From CAJCJE01 sp963818685 (lineage in GTDB: Bacteria > Actinomycetota > Actinomycetes > Mycobacteriales > Pseudonocardiaceae): a stretch of 64,000 nt of DNA. Below are positions 44,229 to 53,058 of this stretch, in pieces. Both the position numbers and the translations under genes were made by a program. Each line of letters starts with the position of its first letter. Position 1 is the first letter of the stretch. The notes beneath the pieces are model-generated. The model searched no databases, was not told the DNA's origin, and saw only the letters and a program-made list of their open reading frames with translations. The DNA is taken from assembly GCA_963818685.1 (NCBI GenBank), contig CAWFTJ010000013.1:270193-334192 (forward strand), in the 5' to 3' direction.

Positions 44229-45057
44229 GTGGGCCCAACGTGGCACAACCCGAACTCTTTGGTCCTCGTCGACGGACCAGAACTCACGATCCAGCCACCC
44301 AGCCTCCGCTACCTCGGAACAGCTGACAGTGACCACCAACCTAGCCACGACCAGGCCACACAGGTCATCGCTGGCTACCAGTCCGGTGCCACCGTCTACC
44401 AACTCGGCAACCAGTTCGGCATCGACCGCAAACCCGTCAGCCGGATACTCCATCGCCACAACATTCCCATGCGCCGCACCAGCCTCACCCCCGGCCAAGT
44501 CGACCAAGCCCTCCACCTTCACGAGAACGGCTGGTCTACCGCGCAGATCGCCGAACAGTTCAGCACCACCCAGCGGACCGTCCAACGCCGACTCACCGAA
44601 CTGGGCATCCGGCACCTCGCCCGGCACGGCGCCACACCCGAGCAACGCCGGCTACTTACCTTTGCCGGCATCGCCACCATCGGCTATCCCAGATCGACCG
44701 CGTCCGTCGTCGAGCAGTCCGGCAGCCGCGACGATCGCCACCTCGTCGATGACCCGCCAGCAGGGAACGTGCCAGCGGTAAAGGCATCGACTCAACTCCA
44801 GCGACATCGCCAGTGTCGGGAAAGATCAACGACAGCGACACCGAGGCATGCGCCGAGAACGAGCTGCTCGAACGCGCCCGGCGTGCGGGCGCCCAACACT
44901 GGGCCAACATCGGCGGCCGATCTCAGCCGACACGCTCCGCGGAAACCTACGTATCGGTGCTGTCCGCGCGCGACTGCTGGTGTCGATCACCAGAGCTGAA
45001 CAATCCGCTGGCCAGAAGACGGAAGCCCGATCGGCCGCCCCGCCCGAACGGGCGTGA
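44229..45057 (+). pseudogene. Repeat-module copy 1: HTH gene fused by deletion to DUF2637 remnant
   Basis: Starts at the conserved GTG GGC CCA ACG TGG. The HTH part (VIAGYQSGATVYQLGNQFGIDRKPVSRILHRH, ENGWSTAQIAEQFSTTQRTVQRRL) is intact. Where copy 2 ends its gene, this frame runs on as RHLARHGATPEQRRLLTFAGIAT, which matches the middle of the copy-2 DUF2637 protein, so an internal deletion fused the two genes. After a scrambled stretch the DUF2637 C-terminus reappears in two frames (CAENELLERARRAGAQHWANIG, then RPISADTLRGNLRIGAVRARLLVSITRAEQ). A functional HTH product is still possible. Confidence 0.65.
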
Positions 45058-45094
45058 CGACCGGTTGGGCGATGAGGACGCCCTTGGCCGCGGG

Positions 45095-45694
45095 TCAGGG
45101 CTGGTCGCCCACGAGAGCGAGTGCGCGCGTCTCGGGAACTCCCAGCATCAGCAGGCTCGTGATCGTCGCTGCTCGGGCGCCGAGGTCCCCGTTCGACAGG
45201 TCGCTATCAGCGATGGCGAACACGGCGCCGTAGGCAAGCTGACTCAGCATGCCTGCCGGCAGGTGCCGTGCGAACACGCCGCTGTCCTGGCCCCGTTTCA
45301 CGAGGTCGGCGAGGAGCTCATCGACTGGCCCGAGCAGGCTGTGGATCGCCTCGCCGTACTCGCCACGGCGCAGCGCCAACAGCACTCGGTACCGGTGCGC
45401 CACCGGCCAGACGCGGGCGATGAATTCGACCCACGTCGCGTCCGCTTCCGCGTCGGAGGCGTTGACTTCGGTGAGCACGGCCGTCACCTCGGTGACGGCC
45501 CGTTCCGTGAGTGTCCGAACGAGGTCGAGGCGCGAGGGGAAATGGCCATAGACGGTGCGGCGGACGACACCGGCAGCGGAGGCGATGTCGCCCATTCCGG
45601 CGTCGGGGTTGCCTCCCAGCACATCGAGGGCGACGTCGAGGATGCGATCGCGTGTCTCGTTCATCGAGCGCACACGGGAGGACTCGGTGGACAC
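45095..45694 (-). CDS. TetR-family transcriptional repressor
   Basis: A 199-residue TetR regulator. Helix-turn-helix: RDRILDVALDVLGGNPDAGMGDIASAAGVVRRTVYGHFPSRLDLVRTL; the remaining helices form the ligand domain. GTG at 45694 or ATG at 45664 are the possible starts. It faces the epoxide hydrolase gene, and the region between holds two perfect 18-bp palindromes, so self-control and control of the hydrolase are strongly suggested. The inducer is presumably the epoxide or related hydrophobic compound (inference). Confidence 0.87.
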   Translation of the reverse strand: MSTESSRVRSMNETRDRILDVALDVLGGNPDAGMGDIASAAGVVRRTVYGHFPSRLDLVRTLTERAVTEVTAVLTEVNASDAEADATWVEFIARVWPVAHRYRVLLALRRGEYGEAIHSLLGPVDELLADLVKRGQDSGVFARHLPAGMLSQLAYGAVFAIADSDLSNGDLGARAATITSLLMLGVPETRALALVGDQP

Positions 45695-45704
45695 GACACC
45701 ATTG

Positions 45705-45749
45705 TTGCACACTGGTGTGCAATGAAGTAGATTGCACACCAGTGTGCAA
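45705..45749. promoter_or_regulatory. Twin TetR operators, TTGCACACYRGTGTGCAA x2
   Basis: Perfect 18-bp palindromes at 45705-45722 (centre TG) and 45732-45749 (centre CA), 27 bases centre to centre, between the divergent TetR and epoxide hydrolase starts. The spacing, about two and a half helical turns, suggests binding of two dimers. Confidence 0.85.
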
Positions 45750-45788
45750 CGAAGAGTTGCACTGGGCCTCGAAGCGCAGGAGAAGGCA

Positions 45789-46976
45789 ATGACCACACCG
45801 ACCGCACCGACGACGCCGACCTCGACCTTCGTCCGCCCGTTCACCGTCTCGATCTCAGATTCGGAGATCGACGACGTGAAGCAGCGACTGGCCAGAACTC
45901 GATGGCCGGATCCGGAAACGGTGGGCGACTGGTCGCAAGGGGTTCGCGTAGAGAACGCCAGATCTCTCATCGACTACTGGGAGCACGGCTACGACTGGCG
46001 GCGCTTCGAGTCCGAGCTCAATCGCTTCCCCCAATTCCTGACCGAGATTGATGGGCTGGACATCCACTTCATCCACGTCAGGTCCAAGAATCCCAACGCG
46101 ATGCCGCTGATCCTCACGCACGGGTGGCCAGGCTCGATCGTCGAGTTCCTGAAGCTGATCGGCCCGCTGACCGATCCGGTTTCCTTCGGAGGAGACGTCG
46201 CCGATTCATTCGACGTTGTGGTCCCGTCGCTCCCCGGGTTCGGGTTCTCCCAGAAACCCACGAAGACCGGGTGGACCGTATCGCGCATCGCAGGCGCGTG
46301 GGTGGAGCTGATGAAGCGTCTCGGCTACCCGAGATGGGCCGCGCAAGGCGGCGATTGGGGTGCCGTCGTCACCACCGCACTCGGGGCTATGCAACCTGAG
46401 GGGCTTCTCGGAATTCATCTGAACACCCAGTACGCCTTTCCCGCACAGATACCCGACATCTTGTCGCCCGAACAGCGTTACGCGGTGGAGACCCTCGCTC
46501 TCTACACCGGCGATCTCGGTGGGTCCAACCACCTTCAGGGCACGAAGCCGGAGACTGTCGGATTCGCCTTGGCGGACTCTCCCGCTGGTCAGGCAGCCTG
46601 GATCTACGAGAAGTTCCAGTCCAAGACCGACAACCACGGGCTCGCCGAGGACGCCCTGAGCATGGACGACATGCTCGACGCGATATCCCTTTACTGGTTC
46701 ACCAACAGCGCAGCATCGTCCGGCCGCATCTACTGGGAGAACAAATCGCTCACTTTCGCCGGCCCGAAGCTGACGCTTCCGGTCGCGGTGACCGTCTTCC
46801 CGAGGGACATCCCACGCCTGCCACGAAGCTGGATCGAAGACACCTACAGCAATCTGATCCACTACGGCGAGGCCGACAAGGGCGGACACTTCGCGGCCTT
46901 GGAACAGCCCGAGATCCTGGTCAGCGAAATCCGCGCCGGCCTGCGCAACCTTCGTTCGTCTGCATCGCCCGCCTGA
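45789..46976 (+). CDS. Epoxide hydrolase (EHN-type alpha/beta hydrolase)
   Basis: A 395-residue hydrolase that opens epoxides to diols. The N-terminal EHN domain is FTVSISDSEIDDVKQRLARTRWPDPE and WRRFESELNRFPQFLTEIDGLDIHFIHV; then HGWPGS (oxyanion HGWP), the nucleophile Asp in AAQGGDWGAVVTTAL, lid-domain Tyr residues, and the late His in KGGHFAALEQPE. AGGAGAAGG precedes the ATG. Although box-pathway intermediates include an epoxide, this enzyme has its own repressor and may serve detoxification. Juvenile-hormone/microsomal-type family likeness is established knowledge; the substrate is inference. Confidence 0.9.
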   Translation: MTTPTAPTTPTSTFVRPFTVSISDSEIDDVKQRLARTRWPDPETVGDWSQGVRVENARSLIDYWEHGYDWRRFESELNRFPQFLTEIDGLDIHFIHVRSKNPNAMPLILTHGWPGSIVEFLKLIGPLTDPVSFGGDVADSFDVVVPSLPGFGFSQKPTKTGWTVSRIAGAWVELMKRLGYPRWAAQGGDWGAVVTTALGAMQPEGLLGIHLNTQYAFPAQIPDILSPEQRYAVETLALYTGDLGGSNHLQGTKPETVGFALADSPAGQAAWIYEKFQSKTDNHGLAEDALSMDDMLDAISLYWFTNSAASSGRIYWENKSLTFAGPKLTLPVAVTVFPRDIPRLPRSWIEDTYSNLIHYGEADKGGHFAALEQPEILVSEIRAGLRNLRSSASPA

Positions 46977-47056
46977 CTTGCGACGGGCACTCGGATGCCG
47001 GCGCGAATCACTGTGATCATCACGCTCCGCCTTGGTGCCCAGTTCCCCTGGCAAGA

Positions 47057-47099
47057 CAGCTTGTGTCCCGCTGGTCCATAACGAACGGGACACAAGCTG
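47057..47099 (+). terminator. Hairpin after epoxide hydrolase
   Basis: Perfect 14-bp stem CAGCTTGTGTCCCG / CGGGACACAAGCTG with a 15-base loop, 81 bases after the stop. Its position mirrors the GGACACGGA hairpin upstream of module copy 2. Confidence 0.7.
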
Positions 47100-47140
47100 A
47101 CGGTGCTTGTCCAAAAACCCGAGAGTTCGGGTTGTGGAGT
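47075..47140 (+). repeat. Fourth, partial copy of the module upstream region, cut by IS3
   Basis: ATAACGAA..GGGACAC, TGTCCAAAA and GAGTTCGGGTTGTG occur in the same order as upstream of module copy 2 (57325-57384). The right half of the hairpin and the gene itself are missing because the IS3 element begins at 47141. Confidence 0.6.
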
Positions 47141-47163
47141 GTTCCCGGTTTGGTAGACACGGG

Positions 47164-47864
47164 TTATGCCGCGATTTGACTGATGTGCCTGTATCCTAGC
47201 TCGTACTCACGAGGCGTCAAGTACCCAATGGTGGAATGCCTCCGTTGAGTATTGTAATAGGTCTCAATCCAGTCGAATGTCGCTTTCTTGAGATCCTTCA
47301 CAGAAGGCCACGGACGAGCGTGGATAAGTTCCTTCTTATACGTCGCAAAGAACGACTTCGACACTGCATTATCATAGCAAATCCCTGTCCGGCCGAGCGA
47401 CCGGCGGATACCATTTTTCACGCAGTATTCGGCGAAGATCGTCGAGGTATATTGAGTGCCGCGATCACTGTGGAAGATCACACCTGCCGGCGGTTCCCGG
47501 TGCGCCAGGGCCATATCCAGAGCTGCGGTGACCAGTTCGGTGCGCATGTGCTCGGCGCTGGCCCAGCCGACCACGGCACGTGAGTGCAGATCGATGACGG
47601 TGGCCAAATACGCCCACCCGTCCCAGGTATTGACATAGGTGATATCCCCGCACCAGCGCTGATTCGCCGCCTCGGCGGTGAAGTCGCGGCCGATCAGGTC
47701 CGGCGCCGGCACCGGCGAGTCACCGGCGACGGTGGTGCGTTTCCACTGTTTCGGGTGCCGTCCTTGCAGGCCAGCGCGCTTCATCAGCCGCCAGACCCGC
47801 TTCGGGGACACCTGGTGCCCGAGTGTGACCAACTCGGCGTGGACCCGCCGCACACCGGGGTTGC
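47164..47864 (-). pseudogene. IS3 OrfB transposase, C-terminal fragment
   Basis: Carries most of the integrase core: RRVHAELVTLGHQVSPKRVWRLMKRAGLQGRH, first Asp in WCGDITYVNTWDG, second in FHSDRGTQYTS, and the Glu in YDNAVSKSFFATYKKELIHARPW. Its N-terminal part is at 49375-49602, beyond the inserted IS66-type element, so OrfAB cannot be made as one protein. Confidence 0.85.
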
Positions 47865-49337
47865 ATGGTTCGCCACCCGGTGGTCGCGATGGCCGCGCTG
47901 TTGAGTGAGCAGGCCACACGGATCCAGGAACTGACGGCGGCCAACGCGACGCTGACGGCGAAGCTGGCCACACTCGAACATCTGCAGTCGCGCAACAGCC
48001 GCAACTCCTCGATGCCACCCTCCGGTGACGACGCCCCCGGCAAGACACCACCTCCGGTGAAGCCGAAGCCGGCTGGTGAAGGCCGTAAATGTGGCAAGCA
48101 ACCCGGTGCGCCGGGGTCGCATCTGGAGTTCCGGGGGAAAGCCGACGTATACGAGGACCGGTTTCCCGAAGGCGCGTGCGGCTGCGGCGCGGACTTGAAG
48201 GCCGCGACCGATCTGGGGGTCGTCGACAGCTATCAGCAGACCGAGATTCCCGAGGTGACCGTCACCGTCACCCAGCACGACATGCACAAGGTGGCGTGCG
48301 GGTGCGGACGGGTCCACACCGCGACCCGCCCCGACGGTGCCCGGCAAGGCCGGGTCGGGTACGGCCCGAACCTGCAGGCGTTCGCCGTGTATCTGATGGT
48401 GGTGCAACACATTCCGGTGCAACGATGTGTGGCGTTGCTGGAAGCGTTGACCGGCGCGAAACCCAGCGACGGGTTCGTCCACGGCATGCTCGCCCGCGTC
48501 GCGGGGATGCTCGCCGAGGTCGATCGGCGGATCCGGGCGCTGGTCGCGGTGGCCTACGCGGTGTGCTGCGACGAGACCCCGCTGCGGGTCGGCCCCAGGA
48601 AACCGAGACCGGGTCGCAAGAAAGCCGAGAAGTACCTGCTGGTGGCCTGCACCGCGCTCTACACCCACTACCTACTCGGCGACCGCGACCTCGACACGTT
48701 CAAAGCGTCTGTCCTGGCCGACATCGACGGCACCGACACCGTCATCGTCCACGATCGCTACCGTGTCTATGACTCCCTGGAATTGGGCGAGTTCGTCCAT
48801 CAGCTCTGCACTCAACACCTGCTGCGCGACCTCGACGGCGCGAGTGAGGTCTACCCCGACGCGCTGTGGCCGACCCAGATCGCCGACGCGCTGCGCGAGC
48901 TGATCCACGAAACCAACCTCGCCCGCGACACCGGCCGCGACCGGATCGACGCCGAGATGAAAGCCGCCCTGACCCAACGGTTCCGAGACGGAGTGCTGGT
49001 CGGGTTGTCCGACACCACCAGCCACGGCGACCGACCCGGCGAACGCAAAGCTCGCCTCCTGCTGGAAGTCCTGCGCGATCGACCCGCCGACGTACTGCGC
49101 TTCGCCGAGGACCTCCGCATCCCGCCGACCTCCAACCAAGCCGAACGCGACCTACGCCCCAGCAAGCTGCAGCAGAACATCTCCGGCCGTTTGACCAGCG
49201 AGAAACGCACCCAGGACCGCTACACCATCCGAGGCTACGTCTCCACTGCCATCAAACACGGCCACAAAGCCATCGACGTCCTCCGCGACGCCATCATCGG
49301 CAAACCCTGGATGCCACCCGACGCCATCCCCACCTGA
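47865..49337 (+). CDS. IS66-family transposase
   Basis: A 490-residue transposase with an N-terminal leucine-zipper-like coil (LLSEQATRIQELTAANATLTAKLATLEHLQ), an SRNSSMPPS linker and a zinc-ribbon (CGCGADL, CGCGRVHTATRP). The DDE catalytic core comprises CCDETPLRVGPRK, TVIVHDRYRVYDSL and SNQAERDLRPSKLQQNISG. ATG at the element border, or ATG at 47889, is the start. It appears intact and may still be active. Confidence 0.9.
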   Translation: MVRHPVVAMAALLSEQATRIQELTAANATLTAKLATLEHLQSRNSRNSSMPPSGDDAPGKTPPPVKPKPAGEGRKCGKQPGAPGSHLEFRGKADVYEDRFPEGACGCGADLKAATDLGVVDSYQQTEIPEVTVTVTQHDMHKVACGCGRVHTATRPDGARQGRVGYGPNLQAFAVYLMVVQHIPVQRCVALLEALTGAKPSDGFVHGMLARVAGMLAEVDRRIRALVAVAYAVCCDETPLRVGPRKPRPGRKKAEKYLLVACTALYTHYLLGDRDLDTFKASVLADIDGTDTVIVHDRYRVYDSLELGEFVHQLCTQHLLRDLDGASEVYPDALWPTQIADALRELIHETNLARDTGRDRIDAEMKAALTQRFRDGVLVGLSDTTSHGDRPGERKARLLLEVLRDRPADVLRFAEDLRIPPTSNQAERDLRPSKLQQNISGRLTSEKRTQDRYTIRGYVSTAIKHGHKAIDVLRDAIIGKPWMPPDAIPT

Positions 49338-49374
49338 CCCGAAACACCGACAATCACCAGCCGACCAGCATCAC
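47865..49374 (+). mobile_element. IS66-type element inserted in the IS3 orfB
   Basis: Joining the flanks 47864 and 49375 restores an unbroken OrfB reading (ERLR-ANPGVRRVHAEL), which fixes the borders. The element is about 1.51 kb with one transposase gene and without the TnpA/TnpB accessory genes of classical IS66. No 8-bp duplication is visible. Confidence 0.75.
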
Positions 49375-49602
49375 GCGCAACCGCTCGTATACCTGCTTGA
49401 TCAACGCGAGCAGGCCCGCATCATCGTGTTCGCGCTGGCTGGGAGTGCGCCCGCGCCAGGCGTAGTAGCCCGAGCGGGACACGCTCAGCTCACGGCACAT
49501 GAACTCGACCGGGAAGTCGTTGGAGTCCGCCCAGTCCGCGATCGCAGCGAATATTACCGCTGGTCTTTCGCGAACCAGGTCGCAACTTTTTTGCGAAATC
49601 AA
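49375..49602 (-). pseudogene. IS3 OrfB transposase, N-terminal fragment
   Basis: Reads IFAAIADWADSNDFPVEFMCRELSVSRSGYYAWRGR, the typical start of OrfB, then breaks off at ERLR where the IS66-type element begins. OrfAB would be made by a -1 shift on the AAAAAAG slippery run (minus strand, 49592-49586). Confidence 0.82.
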
Positions 49603-49843
49603 CCTGCATCTTCAGTTCGGTGTTCTCGGCACGCAACCGTTCCAACTCGGCCCGTTCGGTCGCATCCAACGGCTTGTCCGGCGACTCGTCGGACTCTCGT
49701 GCCCTTTTCACCCAACTCCCCAACGTCAACTGGTGTACACCGATGTTACGCGCGACCTCGGCGATCGTGCGGTGGTCGCGGATGACCAAGGCCACTGCCT
49801 GCGCCTTGTACTCCGCAGTGAATCGTCGCCGTGTGGATCCCAT
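49490..49843 (-). CDS. IS3 OrfA (transposase HTH subunit)
   Basis: An HTH protein of about 117 residues: MGSTRRRFTAEYKAQAVALV, TIAEVARNIGVHQLTLGSWVKRARE, then a leucine-zipper coil ERAELERLRAENTELKMQVDFAKK. The AAAAAAG slippery run follows this coil, after which the frame continues with unrelated residues. It binds the element ends and regulates transposition. Confidence 0.85.
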   Translation of the reverse strand: MGSTRRRFTAEYKAQAVALVIRDHRTIAEVARNIGVHQLTLGSWVKRARESDESPDKPLDATERAELERLRAENTELKMQVDFAKKLRPGSRKTSGNIRCDRGLGGLQRLPGRVHVP

Positions 49844-49899
49844 GATCGTGTCTCCCGATCAACCGGGCGACACCTCCCGGTGTCCACCGAACCGGGAAC

Positions 49900-50327
49900 G
49901 GTCCACATGTCCTGCTGGCTGCAGGGGAAGGCTTCCCCTGCCGAGGCCAGGAAGGTCTGTTCGGCGCTCTCGGTCGGGAAGCACTGCACAGCGCTGCTGT
50001 AGCCGAACCCACGCGGGTCGAAGTCCAGAATGTCGTAGTCGGCGCGGTAGGTGGCTGCGATCGCGTTGACTGCTCGGCGAAGCTGGTGAGTTGTTCGTTC
50101 GGGCCGCCGCCGTTGACAAACAGCGTGCGGAGACGGTGGGTCGGATCGGCTGCTGGTAGTCCAGCGGGACCTGTGCGGTGGCACACTGGAAACTGGTTTC
50201 GCACGTGGTCCAGTTCGGGGTGGGGTACCGCAGGTGCGGCCGCGGCCGCCGGGGCCGAACCGAGTCCGCCGATGAGGCCGGACGGGAGCAGGGCGGCTAA
50301 GACGGTACTTCGTTTCATCCCCAGCAT
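49900..50327 (-). pseudogene. Broken tripeptidyl-aminopeptidase-like (S33) hydrolase, N-terminal remnant
   Basis: Begins with a signal peptide (MLGMKRSTVLAALLPSGLIGGLGSAPAAAAAP) and a GGGAG ribosome site. Then come pieces in different frames typical of secreted S33 peptidases: CETSFQCATAQVPLDYQQP, LRTLFVNGGGPNEQLTSFA, AVNAIAATYRADYDILDFDPRGFGYSSAVQCFP. The catalytic domain is missing because the IS3 element ends at 49899. Several frameshifts plus truncation mean it is dead. Confidence 0.75.
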
Positions 50328-50688
50328 GTTCTCCCTAATCAGATGAGTGGTTGCCGCGCGACCGCGGCGGGTTCCGGGCCGGCGAACAGCCAATCGCCCA
50401 GGGCGGCGGCCAGCGGCGGGACGAGTAGGAGCACAGCGCTTCGGTGGTGAACCCGCTGTCGGGCGGGGTGATGTCCACCGCGCCTTGGTGCCGCTTGGCA
50501 GGTGCAGCCCGATCGATGGGGGCCCGTCGAACGAGTCGAGCAGGCTATTCGGGTTCTCCATGGTGCCGATCGCCTGCCAGCTCCGGTGATCCCACCGCCG
50601 TCACGGTGGGTCGGTTGTGACAAGTGCCGGTGCGGTTCTGCCCTGTTCGTGGACAAGCAGGACGCGAAACGGGTGTGCTGACAGTGTT
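50328..50688. other. Degenerate stretch between broken peptidase and ABC permease
   Basis: 361 bases. Minus-strand fragments (for example MENPNSLLDSFDGPPSIGLHLPSG and LAAALGDWLFAGPEPAAVARQ) look like eroded coding sequence, but no complete gene or family is recognisable. Confidence 0.4.
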
Positions 50689-53058
50689 TCATTCGGTGCG
50701 CAGCGCGGTGGCGGTACGCATCCGGGTCGCCCAGGTGGCCGGCGCGAGCGCCCCGGCGATGGCCAGGATCGCCCCGCCCAGCACCAACGGAATCAACACC
50801 GCCGGCTGGTACACAGCCAGGTCGGCCTTGGGAACGGCGGTGCCCGCAGCCGCGCCCATCGCGGGCAGCACCTGGTCGTGCAGGGCCATCCCGATTGGGG
50901 CGCCGATGGCGCCGGCGAGCAGGCCGAGGCCGGTGACCGAGGTGAGCACCATGACAATGGTCTGCTGCGGCGACATGCCCAGCGCCTGGTAGATCCCGAA
51001 GTCACGCACCCGTTCCCGGATGTCCAGTGCGACGGTGTTCAGCACGCCGAATCCGGCGACCGCGATCAGCATGGCGGTGAGCAGCGTGGCCAGCCCGTCC
51101 ATGGCCAGCGCCGTGGAGCTCAGCTTGCCGGAGTTGGCCTGGGCGGTCAGACCGTAGTGCGCCAGCGCGGTGTCCAGCGCGTCGAGGTAGGCGCCGGTGT
51201 CGGTGCCCGGCCGCAGGTCGATGTCGTACTCGACCGATTCGGGGAGCACGTAGGCGTTCAGGCCGGCCAGCGAACGGTCATCGGTGAGGATGACCTCGTG
51301 CGTGGCGAACACCTCGCCGACCAGCCTGACCCGGGCCGAGTGCCCGTTGTTGGTCAGGGTGATGGTCTCCCCGAGATGGGTGCCGGTGTCGGTCAGGAAC
51401 GCGGCCGGCACCACGGCCTGTCCGGGGCGGTCGAACCACGATCCGGCGATCATCTGGTATGCGGCCCAGGAGGTGTCGCCCTGGTAGGCGATGACGTCGG
51501 TCTGGCCGGCCCGGCCGGCCACTCCCACCTGGGTCTGTCCGGTGATGACGTAGCGGCGGGTGCCCGGCTGCGCGGTGATCGCCCGGGCCAGGTCGGCGCT
51601 GGTTGCAGGTTGAGTTGTCGCGGTGGCGCCGCCGGGAACCGGGGGTGCGGGCGGGCCGAACGCCTGCACCATCACTGCGCCGGGCGAGCGCCGGTTCAGG
51701 CCGTCCTGGATGTTGTTGAACGAGAGCACCAGGCCGAGCCCGAAGGTGACGCCGATGGTGCCCAGCAGTACGGCGGCCAGCATGATCACCGACCGGCCTG
51801 GCCGGGCGAACGGGCCGACCAGGCCGAGGCTGACCGATCGGGGAAGCGGCAGCGCACCGAGCAGCCGCCGCACCCGTCGGCCTCGGCCAGCGTGGGGTGT
51901 CCGGCCGACCGCGATCGCCTCGACCGTGCGTAGCCGCCCGGCCCGCAGTGCGGGTGCGAGCGCCGCACCGGCGACTACTACCAAAGCCAGCATCGGCACC
52001 ACCACGTCGATCCATGGCTCGATCACCGTCGTGCCGGTGCCGAACGCGGTGCCCACATCGCCCATGACCGGAATGGCCAGCAGATTGCCCAGCGCGGTGC
52101 CCAGCAGCGTGCCGGCGATGCCGGGCAGCAGGGCCTGGCCGAGGTAGGCGCGCACCACCTGGCCCGGGGTGAAGCCCACTGACTTCAGAATGCCGATCCG
52201 GCGGGTCGCCGAACTCACCGCGCCACCAACCACGATCCCGATGGTCAGCACCGACATGACCAGCCCCAGCACACCGAACGCGGTCACGAACGGCACGAAG
52301 GTGGCGGAGCTCCGATCGGCGGCGAGTTCGACTGTCAGATACGACGCCGCGGCGGTCAACGCGCCCGGCGGCACGGCCGCGTTGATCGCCGCGCGGTCGG
52401 TGCTCACCTCGGCCGCAGTTGCGGCGGCGCGGAACCGGTAGAGCATCTGGAACCCCGGCCGGACACCCGGTCGAGTCAGCGCGACGAGCGTGGCCGGCGA
52501 GACCCAGGCGTCGGCGCTGCCGGTGATCGACGCGGCCAGACCGACCACGGTGAGCGTCGGAGTGCCTGGCAGGTCGGGAAGGGTCATGGTGTCGCCCACG
52601 TTCAGCGGCGCGTTCTGGGCCGGCAGCACGACCTCATCGCGGCCGCTCGCCCATCGGCCGGCCGTCAGCCGCAGATTGTCCACGGGTCCCTGGCTGTCCG
52701 CGCGGCCGACGAACGTCATAGGCGCCAGGCGATCCCCAGTCGGCAGACCGGAACTGGCGGAGCCGGTTGTCGGCTGCAGGGTCAGTACCGGAAACGGTCC
52801 GGCGACGTCGGTCACCCCCGGTAGGTGTGCGGTGGCGCCGACCTGAACGCTGGACACCGTCGTCGCGTCGAACTCGGCAGTGAGCTGCGCCCCGCGCTGA
52901 TCGGCGAACGCCGTGGCGAACGGTGCCGTGGCGGCGACCAGCAGGCCAACGGCGAGAACGGCCGCGGTCACCGCCATGGTCGTGGTCAGCGCCAGCACGA
53001 GCGTTTGCAGTCTGCGGCGCGACACTCCGGCGCGGATCACCCGGCCCAACACGCTCAC
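50689..53058 (-). CDS. ABC transporter permease, FtsX/MacB-like
   Basis: A 789-residue membrane protein with two FtsX-type units. The N-terminal helix (LVLALTTTMAVTAAVLAVGLLVA) precedes a large extracytoplasmic domain. The first helix group includes FVTAFGVLGLVMSVLTIGIVVGGAVSSATRRIGILKSVGFTPGQVV; a second extracellular domain and the final group (LLTAMLIAVAGFGVLNTVALDIRERVRDFGIYQALGMSPQQT) follow. Such permeases work mechanically with a MacB-type ATPase to extract lipids or peptides. The GTG overlaps the ATPase stop by four bases. Confidence 0.87.
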   Translation of the reverse strand: MSVLGRVIRAGVSRRRLQTLVLALTTTMAVTAAVLAVGLLVAATAPFATAFADQRGAQLTAEFDATTVSSVQVGATAHLPGVTDVAGPFPVLTLQPTTGSASSGLPTGDRLAPMTFVGRADSQGPVDNLRLTAGRWASGRDEVVLPAQNAPLNVGDTMTLPDLPGTPTLTVVGLAASITGSADAWVSPATLVALTRPGVRPGFQMLYRFRAAATAAEVSTDRAAINAAVPPGALTAAASYLTVELAADRSSATFVPFVTAFGVLGLVMSVLTIGIVVGGAVSSATRRIGILKSVGFTPGQVVRAYLGQALLPGIAGTLLGTALGNLLAIPVMGDVGTAFGTGTTVIEPWIDVVVPMLALVVVAGAALAPALRAGRLRTVEAIAVGRTPHAGRGRRVRRLLGALPLPRSVSLGLVGPFARPGRSVIMLAAVLLGTIGVTFGLGLVLSFNNIQDGLNRRSPGAVMVQAFGPPAPPVPGGATATTQPATSADLARAITAQPGTRRYVITGQTQVGVAGRAGQTDVIAYQGDTSWAAYQMIAGSWFDRPGQAVVPAAFLTDTGTHLGETITLTNNGHSARVRLVGEVFATHEVILTDDRSLAGLNAYVLPESVEYDIDLRPGTDTGAYLDALDTALAHYGLTAQANSGKLSSTALAMDGLATLLTAMLIAVAGFGVLNTVALDIRERVRDFGIYQALGMSPQQTIVMVLTSVTGLGLLAGAIGAPIGMALHDQVLPAMGAAAGTAVPKADLAVYQPAVLIPLVLGGAILAIAGALAPATWATRMRTATALRTE

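Larger units (their letters stand above)
47141..49899 (-). mobile_element. IS3-family insertion sequence, interrupted by an IS66-type element
   Basis: Imperfect terminal inverted repeats (GTTCCCGGTTTGGTAGACAC at 47141; the complement of TGTCCACCGAACCGGGAAC at 49881-49899) bound an orfA/orfB pair on the minus strand. OrfB is split by a second element at 47865-49374. No clear target duplication flanks the ends, suggesting a later rearrangement. Confidence 0.8.
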
